From assembly GCA_008692225.1 (NCBI GenBank), contig VICG01000015.1, forward strand, positions 1,505,001 to 1,569,000: 64,000 nucleotides of DNA. Reading direction: 5' to 3'. Source of the DNA: Monilinia fructicola (Eukaryota; Ascomycota; Leotiomycetes; Helotiales; Sclerotiniaceae). Below the pieces are notes generated by a model. It had not been told where the DNA came from and did not search any database. It worked only from the letters and a program-made list of their open reading frames with translations. Below, in pieces: positions 36,785 to 48,430 of this stretch (positions are counted from its first letter, which is position 1; the number at the start of each line of letters is the position of its first letter). The translations under genes and the position numbers were made by a program.

Positions 36785-37240
36785 TACAGTACAACCAAAC
36801 ACATGCGAATCTTAGAAAAGGGACAGAATATCGAAGGATTTTGATTGGTGCTTCTTCTTCTTCTTCTTCTTCTTCTCCTCTACTTCTCTACTTCTTCCTC
36901 TTCTGCTGTGGGGGATAAGAATAAGAAACTTGATCACATCGCATGATTGCGCTTCTTCACCATGGTCTATTGACCATCCTAGCGCTTGTCAAAGCTAAAG
37001 AAAGTAAATTATTGATTCCGAGAGATATCTGCCGGTGTATCTATGTTTCTATCCATGAGCTTGATTCCTTGGCCCTCAGTTAGAAATTTGAAACTTCAGA
37101 ATGGATGGATATTGGGTTAGTTTGATAAGACATATCTACCCATCGGAACAGTGATCCAAAATTAGAATGAGAATAACGAGGTGATTTGAGGGCCGACGCA
37201 TCGACTGGCAAATCGTATCAATCGAACGAATTGTTTGTAT

Positions 37241-37305
37241 CTCATCGCATCGCATCGCATCGCATCGCATGGTGTGGTATGGCACGGCATGGCATGGCAT
37301 GGCAG
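37241..37305. repeat. (CATCG)n and (GGCAT)n pentanucleotide tracts
   Basis: Six or so CATCG copies are followed after GGTGT by GGCAT copies. The two pentamers abut each other, and a related GCCAT tract lies at 46,711-46,739. Confidence 0.9.
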
Positions 37306-38052
37306 GCGCGCACAGCTCAACTTGCAGCGAGTTGAAAATCATTTGACATTGGGGCAATCAGTCCTCGAAAACGATATATACACACAAGTCCAATCGCCGA
37401 TATCATCTTCCACCAGAGCTACGTCTAGTAGGAGGCAGATCACATCATCATCATCAATTACCTAGTTGATGAGCAAATCCAGGTTCGAGTGATAGTCTCT
37501 AAACCCTCTTGATATTAGTCTACTAGTACTACTCGGTACGGAAATAGCGTCTTCAACCACAACCGAATAAATGAAGGGGTTCAGGTATCGCAAGTTGCGC
37601 AACAATTTCGTCTCAGCGGCAATTCAAGTTTCATTTTCTTTGAACCTCTCGGGTTTTCGGTTATATGAAAGTGATTGGAATTTGAATGAAAGTCTTGAAT
37701 CTCAAGATTCAAGAAATGATCTGGTAGTTCCAACCAACCAACCCTTTATTAATATTTCAAGAGAACAAAGACAATCCATATCACATTTTTTTTTGAAAAG
37801 GCAAATTCCGGGTTGAAAATTCCTGATATTGTGGGATTTTGGAATTTTGTGTGTGGTTATCAATGATAGCTATGATAAATATCAATTTTGGCTAGAATGA
37901 GCAGTCATCGCAGGATCTCTTCATGATTTACTTAGTATAGGTTAGATAGATGTAGTTCTGGACCATTCTAGTTGACGATTCGTTGTTCTTGGTCTTACAA
38001 AGATCCCTTGACATTAAGATTAGTTCTAGACTGAAATAACTAGTACATATAT

Positions 38053-38056
<4 letters not shown>

Positions 38057-38125
<69 letters not shown>

Positions 38126-38139
38126 TATATATATATATA
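38057..38139. repeat. (GA)n followed by (TA)n microsatellite
   Basis: About 61 bases of alternating GA, then CA, then about 21 bases of alternating TA. Confidence 0.95.
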
Positions 38140-38281
38140 ACTTATCGCAAGTAAGAGAAAGAATACTGTCTGTGAGTATGTGAGTACAGGATATGAATAT
38201 GTAAGAAAAGAACTAATTAGACCACAAGATCCTGCTCCGTTACAGAGTACAGTATATTACAAATATGGACTATCAAAGTTC

Positions 38282-38382
38282 TGATCTCATCTAATCTCCT
38301 CTCATCCCCTCTCATCCCCTCTCATCTCCTCTCATCTTCTCTCATCTTCTCTCATCTCCTCTCATCTCTCCTCGTCTCCTCT
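38282..38382. repeat. 10-bp tandem repeat (CTCATCYYCT)n
   Basis: About ten decamers CTCATCTCCT/CTCATCCCCT/CTCATCTTCT in head-to-tail order. A GGTA tetramer tract lies further on at 38,500-38,524. Confidence 0.85.
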
Positions 38383-39049
38383 TTTGATTGCAAGTGTTCA
38401 GTCAGTCCTGGCAGTCCAACCAGTTAATTAACCTTATTGATCTTTCCAAGGTTTTCCAAGGTGTTGCCCAGATTACCTAACAATTACTGATATAAAACTA
38501 GGTAGGTAGGTAGGTAGGTAGGTATAATCAATAATTACTAATACTAATAATAATATTAATATTAACAACTACTGAAGAACCTTTTATAATCACCTGGACA
38601 ATACACATCACGTGATCTGGACGCATGCAGATGCACTTTCCACTTTCCCAAAAAAGATGATCCATTATGGATATTGCTACAATCAAGTTTGATTAAAATT
38701 AATTATTATTTTGAAAGCATGTCCACGGGTCCACGGCTATCTACAGTACTGTACCTTGTACCTAGGTACAGTAGGTACTCCGTACAGAGCGGGGCTAACA
38801 ATCCTTGTCCCTCATCGTTACTCCGTAATCCATCAAAGTTCTGCAAACAATGTGTAAAATCATCCATAATCTGTAAAATTCATATGTAGAAACCAAGGTT
38901 GAGCTTTTTAGCCTAGTGGACATGGACATTGTACTAGATAGGTGGGAAAGTAAAGAAAGTTACCACCTGCGCACTCGAGATGTGGAAAAAAAAAAGAAAT
39001 CATAGACCACGAGATAAATTTTGGTATCCCGAGTACAGCCAGCTGTAGC

Positions 39050-39104
39050 ACCTACCTACCGACCTACCTACCGACCTACCTACCGACCTACCTACACACC
39101 TACG
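39050..39104. repeat. 12-bp tandem repeat (CTACCTACCGAC)n
   Basis: About four copies of the dodecamer lie roughly 110 bases upstream of the PDK-type kinase start, so within its probable promoter or leader. Confidence 0.9.
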
Positions 39105-39215
39105 TAGGGAGTATCTTATCTCTCGTATAAGATCGTTCTCCTCAGCAAGACAACTCGCAGAGAACGAGTTCGGTTGGGGTGGATATTTCCCTCCTATCCG
39201 TATGGAATCGTCGGT

Positions 39216-40689
39216 ATGCTGCGATCATTTTCGCATGATGCTACCAAGGTGACAAGGTTGCTATACGCAGGTGCTCGTTTCCAGCAACGCCATAAGATAC
39301 ACACACCCACCATGGAGACCGGCGTCACCATTAGATGAGTATGAAGATGAAGATCTCGCCGGAGCCCGCGTACGTTTTGACTGACCGTGTTAGATGGGTC
39401 GCAAAAGATGCCAGGCCTATTAGCCTGCGCCAGCTTATGGTCTTCGGACGACGATCGTTGACGGAAGCAAGACTCATCAGCTCTGCAAACTATGTGAGAA
39501 CCGAACTTCCCACCAGGTGCATAGCGTCTCCCTCTTGGTTTTGTTGTTCTTTTTGACAGGAGTGACAGATTGGCACATCGCATACGGGATATGCAGACGC
39601 TCCCCTACGTCGTTGTCACCAACCCGCACATGAGTCAGGTCTACGAACTATACTACAAAGCATTCGAGAACTTCCGACGCCTGCGCGAGATCAAAACACT
39701 AGACGACAACGAGCACCTATGCAAAGTCATTAGCAATACTCTACAAGAGCATCTTACGGTGATTCCCAAGTTGGCCATGGGGGGTGTTAGAATGTCGAAA
39801 TCTAATGAACCCATCGGACATGGACAAATTCATGAACACAATCCTGCGCTCGAGAATATCGCGACGGGTTATTGCAGAGCAACACCTAGCTCTCACAGAG
39901 ACCTTTCACTCGCACTGGCACTTCCCCGAGGGGAAGCCAGTAGAGGCGGATTTCGTAGGCGAAGTCTTCTTGAGGTGCAATGCAAAGGAGGTAGTCGAAC
40001 GAGTCGGCAGGGAAGTTCAAGCTCTGATGTCAGCCACCTACGGCCCCTCCACCATCATGCCTGAAATACGGCTCGCGGGACATCTTGAATCCACATTCCC
40101 TTACATCTTGAGTCATCTCGAATACATAATCGGCGAACTACTGCGAAATTCCGTCCAAGCCGTTGTCGAAAAGCAAGCGAGAGGTCGGAACCGAAACAAG
40201 CCCCCGCCCCCAATCGACGTAACCATCTGCGAAGCGCCCCAACATGTCATCATCCGAGTTTCAGATCAAGGAGGCGGCATTCCGCGCGACATTCTTCCCT
40301 ACCTCTGGGCCTTCAGCAAAGGCCCGCGCAGCAACCAACGACTCGAAAACCTCATCCAAGTCCCCAAGATGGCAGCCACAATGCAAGAACTACGAGTGAC
40401 CGACGCACCCCCCTCGCCCCAGACTCCAGAACCCGCAGAACTAGTCGGCAAGCACGCTCCCACCTCGGCAATTCCCCACGAAACCTCTCTCTCCTCCCTC
40501 ACCAGCCGCCCTCCCAATCTTCGCTTGGGCATGGGCTTACCTCTAAGTCGCGTGTATGCCGAGTACTGGGCCGGGAGCCTCGAAGTACATAGCCTGGAGG
40601 GTTACGGCTGCGATGCCTTCCTGCAGATTTCAAAGCTGGGGAATAAGAATGAGCAGCTGACGACGAGGGCGAGTATGGATGCCGTATAG
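39216..40689 (+). CDS. Mitochondrial PDK/BCKDK-type protein kinase (frame interrupted twice)
   Basis: Exons are inferred at 39216-39338, 39394-39516 and 39569-40689, about 454 residues when the frame is continuous. The first residues (MLRSFSHDATKV, Arg-rich) look like a mitochondrial presequence. Family landmarks follow: PISLRQLMVFG, SSANYVRTELPTR across intron 2, TLPYVVVTNPH, the H-box-like region, the N box (ELLRNSVQA), the G1 motif DQGGGIP, and the G2 motif GMGLPLSR. These enzymes phosphorylate the E1 subunit of the pyruvate or branched-chain keto acid dehydrogenase complex in the matrix. Fungal family members differ in target, so I do not choose one. The frame slips by one extra base twice: between the presequence and PPWRPASPLDE (about 39,270-39,315), and in a G6 run at 39,779-39,784. 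An extra Arg codon also sits in FGRRSL. Confidence 0.85.
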
Positions 40690-41192
40690 TAGGATACCAT
40701 GTTGCACTCTTGAATATACCCGGGATCCGCTGGTGTTCCGCGTGAAGATGGATTTTATTATACCATACTTAGATACTTTACCTAGAAGTTCGGCGTCCAA
40801 GTCTTCTTATATGGAATTTGCAGTGCTCCGTACATCTGAGCAAGCAAGCAAGCAAGCAATTTAATCATGAGGACCATACATTACATCATTGTGAGCGAAT
40901 AATCACGAGCAGCAGCAGCAGTAGTAAAAAGTAGAGTGAACTAATTATCATGAAGAAGCATGAATTACATCGTGGCTAAAACTAGTGGAAATGGAAGGAA
41001 GCCCCTCGGGAAGCTATTTAGAATTAAGAAGCCTTCTGAACGTTACCTGTCGAAGAAAAAAAAAGAAAAAAGCACAAGTTGCAAAATGACCAGTTTGCAA
41101 CCCTGCATCACCTCCATCATATCATCCATCCGCTGCTACATCCTCACAATCCAATTTTAGATTATAACTCCCTCCCCCGAACCATGCATTAT
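40690..41192. other. Shared 3' region of convergent kinase and septin genes
   Basis: Five hundred bases between two convergent stop codons. It carries short AGCAAGCA and AGCAGC tracts and no gene. Confidence 0.6.
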
Positions 41193-42542
41193 TTAACGAC
41201 GGCCGTGACTGCGAGTGGCGGCACTACCCTGCATTTGCTCAAGTTCTTGTTCTAAAGATTTGATGGCAGCGTGTGTACTCTCCAGATCCTTGTTCAAACG
41301 GTCACGCTCACTGATGAGCTTCTGCTCCCATTGTCTGAAACGGTGCTCCTCAATCTTGACCTGCTCAGTGAAACGCTTCCTCAAGCTCTCTTCCTCTTCC
41401 TTGAACTTGGGGTTGTCAAGCTTCCTAGGTCTGGCTTCACCGAATTTGCGAGTCTCCATTTGCTGGGCACGATAAGCCTCGTAGTGTGCTTCTTCGGTGG
41501 TGTGGATGAGGTCGAGCATGTGTGTTCGAATGAGGATGGATCTTAACTTCTTGAAGTCGCAGTGATCTTCATTCTCAACTTCGGCCACACCCCATGAATA
41601 TTGACGACCCTTGACGATACGTCCATCACCAGTCTTGACATCCTTCTCTGAGCCAATAACTGCGAATGGCATAGCAGCCATCAAACTTCGTGCATGTTGA
41701 GCAGCAGCCTCGTCATCTTCCTCGATAGGTGGTGTATAGATCTTGATGCCCTGTGCTTCGATGACAGCTTGGATCTGTGAGGGTTACGTTAGCTTCGATG
41801 ATGTTTTTTTCCCCTACGGTAACATGTCATACCTTTTGCTTATAACGGGCCAAATCAGCCGGGCTCAAGGTATCCGCCTTAGCAACGACTGGGATCAAAT
41901 TAACTCTTGAACTAAGTCTCTTCATAACCTCAATGTCGAGAGGCTTCAATGTGTGGCCAGTTGGTCGAATGAAGTACAAGCAAGCGTGCACGCGTAAATC
42001 AATCTTATCAACGCGACGAGGCTGTTGTTCTTGCAACATGTAGGATTCATGTTGATCATCCAAAAACTCAATAATTGGCATCCAGGAATCGCGATTGTTG
42101 ACATAATCTCCAAAACCAGGTGTGTCAATAACAGTCAAACGAACTAAGATAATGTCAACAATGGCTCCGATAACATCCCCAACGGAATGGATATATTGAA
42201 TTGCATACCCTTGAAGAATTTCTCTTCTAATTCAGCCTTTGTGATTTCGATCTCGACGGTTTTATCTACTTGCTTTGCGTGTCTGCGTTTGTGATCGGCA
42301 TAGTTTTTGATTGTGGTAGAGAAAAGGGTATTAATGAAGGTCGTTTTTCCGAGTCCAGATTCTCCAGCAACCTGTGAAAAGTGATGAGTATTAAATTAGG
42401 AGAGTAGATCGGAAAGGGATAGAGAAACACATACCATAATAGTGAAAGCAGCACCTCTCTTTGCGACAATCTTGTGACGTTGATTTGGCAAATTCGCAAT
42501 TCCGATGGGGGAAGCGCTCTCAGCGGTGGTGGGTGGTGCCAT
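41193..42542 (-). CDS. CDC3: Septin, Cdc3/AspB class
   Basis: Four exons: 42542-42435, 42371-42209, 42143-41833 and 41774-41193, giving 387 residues; introns are 58-65 nt. The P-loop GESGLGKT is at residues 39-46, directly after the first exon junction. The G3 motif DTPG is at 97-100, and the G4 motif AKAD lies in the third exon (VVAKADTLSP). The septin unique element follows (WGVAEVENEDHCDF). A coiled coil covers the last ~90 residues (RKRFTEQVKIEEHRFRQWEQ). Septins form hetero-oligomeric filaments at septa, hyphal tips and infection structures. The N-terminus and IANLPNQRHKIVAKRG fit the AspB/Cdc3 subgroup, though the subgroup is recalled rather than computed. The gene diverges from PWP2 across about 0.8 kb. 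The frame is intact. Confidence 0.93.
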
Positions 42543-43359
42543 TGTGAGTTATTATTTTGTTGAAATTGAAATCGAAATCAAAAGAGTGAAAAGGACTTTG
42601 AGAAGAAGGAGAGGGGGAGGAGGAAATAGATGGGATACGTGTGTACGTGTGTACGTGTGTGTATGTGCGTATGTGCGTATGTGCGTATGTGTGTATGTGC
42701 CTGGTGCTGTGAGATTAGATTGTCTCCGGATATTGTTGTCGGTGTATGTTGTTGTTGTTGTTGTTGTTGCTGTTGGATTGAACGAACGGGTTGGATTGAG
42801 TTGAGTGGGTGAGAGCGCTTTCTTCTTCAGGAGAACACGAAGGACTGGAATAGCCAATAGCCAATAGCCAATAACCCTACCAGGAGCAGGAGGTCAGTCG
42901 CAACTAGCAAGTAATAAAAGTAGGTACAATAATAAGAAGAAGCAGCCAACCTTATTAATTAGAATTAGATTCTGTCGATTGAAATTCGAGTGACAAGCTG
43001 CCCCTGGGAATTTTGATGGTTTCCCTTATTTCGCCTAGTACCCCAAAAGTCACCCGTATCACCCAAAAAAGAATACTTTGTACTAAAATCCTGAAGACTG
43101 ACATGGTTCTCGTTACTAGACAGGGAACGCTCATCCTCCCATTGGATACTAGCTTTGCTCTGCATATCGGACTTCGGATTATCTCTTCGGACCATCTCTT
43201 CGGATTATCTTCTCGGACTATCTGCTCGGATTATCTTTTCGGATCAATTCAAAAAATTCCAGTTCCAAATCCATGCAATGCGATAAGATTTTGAAAAAGC
43301 TCATAAGATCAATCAATCATCAACATATATATTAACATGCCAGTTATAAAACGGTAACA
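42543..43359. promoter_or_regulatory. Divergent septin / PWP2 intergenic promoter region
   Basis: The 817 bases between two start codons transcribed outward. The septin side has a GTGTACGTGTGTATGTGC-type alternating tract (42,635-42,700) and a GTT trinucleotide tract (42,745-42,770). The PWP2 side has repeated TCTTCGGAY-like units (about 43,185-43,245). Confidence 0.5.
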
Positions 43360-46183
43360 ATGAAGACGGAGTTTAAGGTACGATGATGAACAAGGAAACA
43401 TTACTTCTCAGTCTTTTATTATTTATTATTAATGTACTGATCTTCAAAATAGTTCTCCAATCTCTTAGGGACTGTTTACAGCCAAGGAAACCTTCTCTTC
43501 AGTCCAGATGGATCATGTCTTTTTTCTCCAGTGGGCAACCGAGTTACAGTCTTTGATCTAGTGAAGTAAGTATATATGTATATATATTTACTATTCTCTT
43601 TCCAGTCGAATCTTCATCAACTAACTCTCTCTTAGTAACAAATCCCATACACTTCCATTTGCACATCGAAAGAATATAGCAAGATTAGGACTTGCGCCGC
43701 GGGGAAATTTATTACTTTCCATCGACGAAGATGGCCGAGCGATATTAACCAATGTACCAAGACGAATCGTCCTTCATTACTTTTCCTTCAAGTCAGCCGT
43801 ATCATCAGTATCCTTCTCTCCGTCCGGACGCCATTTTGCTGTAGGAGTTGGGCGAATGATTGAAGTATGGCACACACCCTCAACACCAGATACAAATGCA
43901 GAAGGGGAATTGGAGTTTGCGCCATTTGTTCGACACAGAGTATACTCCGGTCATTATGATACTGTTCAAAGTATCGAATGGTCTAGCGATTCTCGTTTCT
44001 TTCTTAGTGCAGCAAAAGATTTGACAGCCCGAATATGGAGCTTGGACCCAGAGGATAGTTTTATACCTACTACATTGGCTGGCCATCGAGAAGGTGTAAT
44101 GGGTGCTTGGTTCTCGAAAGATCAGGAGACTATTTACACTGTCAGTAAGGATGGTGCGATATTTCAATGGGCATATATACGGAACCCCAATGCTCCAGAG
44201 CCAGAGGATGAAGATATGGAAGACCCAGATGATGATTCGCATACACAATGGAGAATAACGGAGCGACATTACTTCTTACAAAATAATGCCAAAGTCAATT
44301 GCGTGGCGTACCACGCCGAAACGAATCTCTTGGTCGCTGGATTCTCGAATGGTGTTTTTGGACTCTACGAAATGCCAGAGTTCAACATGATCCATACCTT
44401 GAGTATTTCTCAAAACGATATCGACTTTGTCACTATTAACAAGTCTGGGGAATGGCTTGCCTTTGGAGCCTCGAAGTTGGGGCAACTCTTAGTCTGGGAA
44501 TGGCAATCTGAATCATATATCCTGAAGCAACAAGGCCATTTTGATTCGATGAATTCCCTAGTTTATTCTCCGGATGGACAAAAGATTATCACTACCGCGG
44601 ACGACGGGAAGATCAAGGTCTGGGATGTGAATACGGGTTTCTGTATCGTTACATTCACAGAACATACCAGTGGAGTCACGGCTTGTGAATTTGCAAAGAG
44701 AGGAAATGTTCTTTTCACGTCGAGTCTTGATGGATCGATTAGAGCTTGGGATTTGATAAGATATCGAAATTTCCGAACTTTTACAGCTCCTACGCGACTT
44801 TCATTCTCATCCTTAGCTGTTGATCCTAGTGGTGAAGTTGTTTGCGCTGGATCTTTAGATTCTTTTGATATCCACATTTGGTCTGTACAGACTGGTCAAT
44901 TATTAGACAGACTATCAGGCCACGAAGGACCTGTATCATCGCTGGCTTTTGCGCCAAACGGAGGCGTTGTAGTCAGTGGAAGTTGGGATCACACAGTTAG
45001 AATCTGGTCAATTTTTGATCGGACACAAACAAGCGAGCCACTTCAACTTCAGGCGGATGTACTAGACGTTGCATTCCGTCCTGATTCTTTACAACTTGCA
45101 GTTTCAACACTTGACGGACAATTGACATTCTGGTCGGTTTCAGAAGCTGAACAGCAGTCAGGTGTTGATGGAAGAAGAGATGTATCAGGTGGTCGAAAAA
45201 TAAGCGATCGACGAACCGCCGCTAATGCTTCAGGTAATAAGAGTTTCAGCTCTCTTAGGTATAGCGCAGATGGCTCCTGTGTCTTAGCAGGAGGTAACAG
45301 CAAGTACATATGTTTGTACTCAGTATCTTCCCTTGTCCTTTTAAAGCGCTTCACTGTCAGCGTCAACCTATCTCTATCTGGAACCCAAGAATTCCTCAAC
45401 AGCAAACTCCTAACCGAAGGTGGACCAGCGGGACTCATTGACGACCAAGGCGAAGCCTCTGACCTGGAAGACCGCATCGATCGAACCCTTCCTGGATCAA
45501 CCCGTGGCGGAGATCCTTCTGCCCGCAAGAGAATGCCCGAAGTTCGCGTCGCAGGTGTAGCCTTCTCCCCAACAGGACGATCCTTCTGCGCTGCCTCAAC
45601 AGAAGGTCTCCTTATCTACAGTCTAGACACCATGCCCCTCTTCGACCCCATCGACCTCGACCTAGCCATCACCCCCGCCTCCACACTCCACGTCCTCCAA
45701 ACCGAAAAAGACTACCTCAAAGCCCTAGTCATGGCCTTCCGTCTCAACGAAGCTCCTCTCCTCCGTCAAGTCTTCGAAGGTATCCCACACACCAACATTG
45801 CTCTCGTCGTCGACGAACTGCCCACAGTTTATATACCGCGTCTATTAAGATTTGTCGCCATGCAGACAGAACAAAGTCCTCATTTGGAATTCTGTCTTCT
45901 GTGGGTTCAGGCAATCCTCGTCTCGCACGGTCAGTGGGTAGGCGATAATAGGATGTTGGTAGACTCTGAGCTGAGGATCGTAGGGAGGGCTGTAGGAAGA
46001 ATCCGAGATGATTTGAGGAGGTTAGCGGACGAAAATGTATACATGATTGATTATCTTCTCAATCAGCCAATCGAGAAGGACCCTGGTGCTATCAAGGGTC
46101 AGGATGCACGCGTGGATGTCAATATACAGGACGTGGATATTAATGATGAGGATGAGGATGCGGAATGGATTGGTTTAGATTAG
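43360..46183 (+). CDS. PWP2: PWP2/Utp1, U3 snoRNP WD-repeat protein
   Basis: Exons are 43360-43377, 43453-43565 and 43636-46183, giving 892 residues, the usual length for the family. The first exon encodes only MKTEFK; the splice to FSNLLGTVYSQGNLLFSP restores the conserved N-terminus. Many WD40 blades follow (for example SPDGQKIITTADDGKIKVWD and SGSWDHTVRIW). The C-terminal Utp12-like region starts near MAFRLNEAPLLRQVF, and the tail is acidic. In yeast, Pwp2 is a UTP-B subunit of the small-subunit processome, needed for 35S pre-rRNA cleavage in the nucleolus. The frame is intact with no indels. It is divergent from the septin gene and convergent with the ligase-like gene. Confidence 0.95.
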
Positions 46184-46798
46184 GTTGTATCATATCATAT
46201 CGTATCATGTCATGTCATTTCCTATAAAAAGAAGGAAAATAACCTCGTACTTTGTTCAACTCTTAGTTCTCTTCGGGCAATGCTAAATACCAGACCGCGA
46301 TACCGTGACGCGACGGATTCGTATGAAGTCCCCCCCACCCCCTTCTCACCCCCAAAAAACAATAAAATCTAACACCACTAACCCCCTCCCCAAACACGCA
46401 ATCACACCCTCCATCCAACCTCTAGATTTCAGAGGGGGGGGAATTTTGCAGTTCGGAGGTACGTGGAGTCTTGAATTTTTTTTTCTTTTGTTTTTACCCT
46501 TCCTTAATGTTAATGTGGGATGTGATGCGATGCGATGTTCGGCTTGATGATTAGCCAATGTGGTTTAGAGACTGTAGGTATGCTATGCTATGCTATGTTA
46601 TGCTATAATTAAAACGCCATGACGTCCGTCCATGTGCAAAGACGAAGAAACAGTACACGCAACGGCATCGAAAGCCATGAGTCTGGGATTGCACCAGAAT
46701 CTCAAAAGCAATGCCGTGCCGTGCCATGCCATGCCATACATGGCAGTATGTAATTACACGCCAGGCTCCTGAATGTCTCCGTGCGGAAGAGGCAGAAG
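46184..46798. other. Shared 3' region of convergent PWP2 and ligase-like genes
   Basis: No gene. It holds pentamer tracts: ATCAT-type just after the PWP2 stop, TATGC at 46,578-46,606 and GCCGT/GCCAT at 46,711-46,739. G and C runs occur near 46,330 and 46,433. Confidence 0.6.
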
Positions 46799-48430
46799 CT
46801 AAACGATACCAACGCGATATCGACACCAGATGTCGGCCGATTTCGAGTTGCCTTTCTCCCGCGGCGCAACTTTTTCCAAGAGGCGCCAATCAACTGCCAG
46901 GATCCAGTCGTGTTCTCCGTTGGATCGGGTGAGGTGGAGGTTTGCGATGCGATGCATGAAGGCTGTTGTTTGTTCTCGTCTGTTGCACTCGACGAGGGCG
47001 ATTTTGCGCACCCTCTGGCCGGTTTGGGGACAGCGTTTTGGGAGTGCTTTGCGGGTTAGGGGGTGCAGTGATGTAATGTATGTGGCGCCGTGGGATTTGA
47101 GGAGGTTTTCGGTTAGCCATAGATGGGAGGATATGCAGGGTGATAATATGAACAGCGTGTTTTTGAAATGGCAGTTGGGTGTTTGTTCGCATTTGCCAGT
47201 GCCGATAAAGATGTTGGCTGTAAGAGGGCTTGGGGACTTGGGGTTTGGTGAGAGTTGCCGAGGAGGCTTTGGAGTATGTGAAGTTGATGACTGTTGAGGG
47301 TGTTTGAGGCTATTAGAGCTCAATGACAGAAGTTTTTGTGTTGGTTCCTGTGTGACGTTCAAAGAAGATGATGTAGATTCTGACAAGGGAGAACGCTTAG
47401 TGGCGGGAAGCGAAGTTATTTGTATGAACTTTGCAAGACGCGTGGTCGATGGACATGAAATAGTTTGGTCTCTCAACGAAGGGGGTTCCTCATTCGTTTT
47501 GAGAGGGGGGTAAGCTAGCTTCATTCCTGAATTGCCATCTCTTCGAATGGGGGTCAGGTTCTTGACGTTGAGCTTCGCATTCACATTTAGTAGCCTGGGA
47601 AAACTCGTGTAGGCGGCTGAAACTATAATCTCATCTTGAACCACAAATCCAAAGTCTTTGAATATCATACGAGTGAGCCATTTGCCTTGAGAGCCTTGAA
47701 GTCTCGAGTATATATCTGCGAGACGATCAAGAGTGAGATGCTCATCAGGTAGTGCAAGAGACTTGATAGATTCTGAGGATCCCTTGTTGTTAGCAGCAAT
47801 GGTAATTAGAGTATCCTCGATCTCTTCCACCGTGACCTTCTTGTATGTCAGAAGTGTCTCCTGCATAATACATTAGTAAGATTGTAGGAGTGATTGGGTA
47901 GCACATGAAATGGATGATTTCCACTGATACTTTACGCGACCGACTTATGAATCCATTCATGGAAAGTTCTTGAGACATCCATAGCCCCCCAGAGATATAC
48001 TGACCTCATCCCGCCCCATTTCCTTCATGATACGCTCTACACGATAACCAATATCGTTCCTGACTATCTCCCTGCCCCCCCCTTGAGTATTTGATGGCAG
48101 GGCCAGGTAATCCCCATCCTTTTCGTATTCTGCGAAAGTTTCACGTAGCTTAACGGTCATGAATAATGATCTGGCAAGGAAGCGTTCGAATGTTACTTTA
48201 TTGAAATTGTAGTCTCGGTCCACCAGAATCTCCGGTCTCAGCGTGAAAAGAACAGAAGGATCATCTTTATGCATGGCATCCAAAGTATTCCTATTTTGCT
48301 TGAACCAGTTGATCCAAACATCACTCGCTTTCTTGATTCGAACTTCCTTCAACAATGGTATTGTCGAGCAGAACAATGCTTCGAGGTCGTCTAGAAGTTT
48401 ACAGACCTTGAAGAATGGAATGCTCATCAT
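46799..48430 (-). CDS. ATP-dependent DNA-ligase-like protein lacking the catalytic core
   Basis: Exons are 48430-48005 and 47860-46799, about 495 residues; the intron of 144 nt may hide a small exon. The N-terminal ~200 residues resemble the helical N-terminal domain of fungal LIG4-like ligases: CKLLDDLEALF, a Tyr/Arg-rich KVTFERFLAR segment, and KWLTRMIFKDFGFVV. The C-terminal part resembles the conserved tail of the same proteins (LSPCISSHLWLTENLLKSHGATYI, then RVRKIALVE and DWRLLEKV), probably a BRCT-like fold. Between them, where the nucleotidyltransferase and OB domains should lie, there are only about 150 low-complexity Ser/Thr/Pro/Lys residues. No KxDG adenylylation motif is present. 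Activity as a ligase is therefore unlikely; a structural or regulatory repair role is possible. Family assignment rests on recalled similarity. It diverges from the DUF4048-like gene. Confidence 0.65.

Larger units (their letters stand above)
34361..39215. other. Repeat- and transposon-bearing spacer upstream of adenylate cyclase
   Basis: No supported gene in about 4.9 kb. It holds GTGGGC/GTGGGT and GGA arrays, a TAG/GTA array, the fold-back element at 35,941-36,784, GA/TA microsatellites, several short tandem repeats and two TACTCCGTA nonamers (38,776 and 38,819). The first few hundred bases should contain the adenylate cyclase promoter. Confidence 0.6.
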
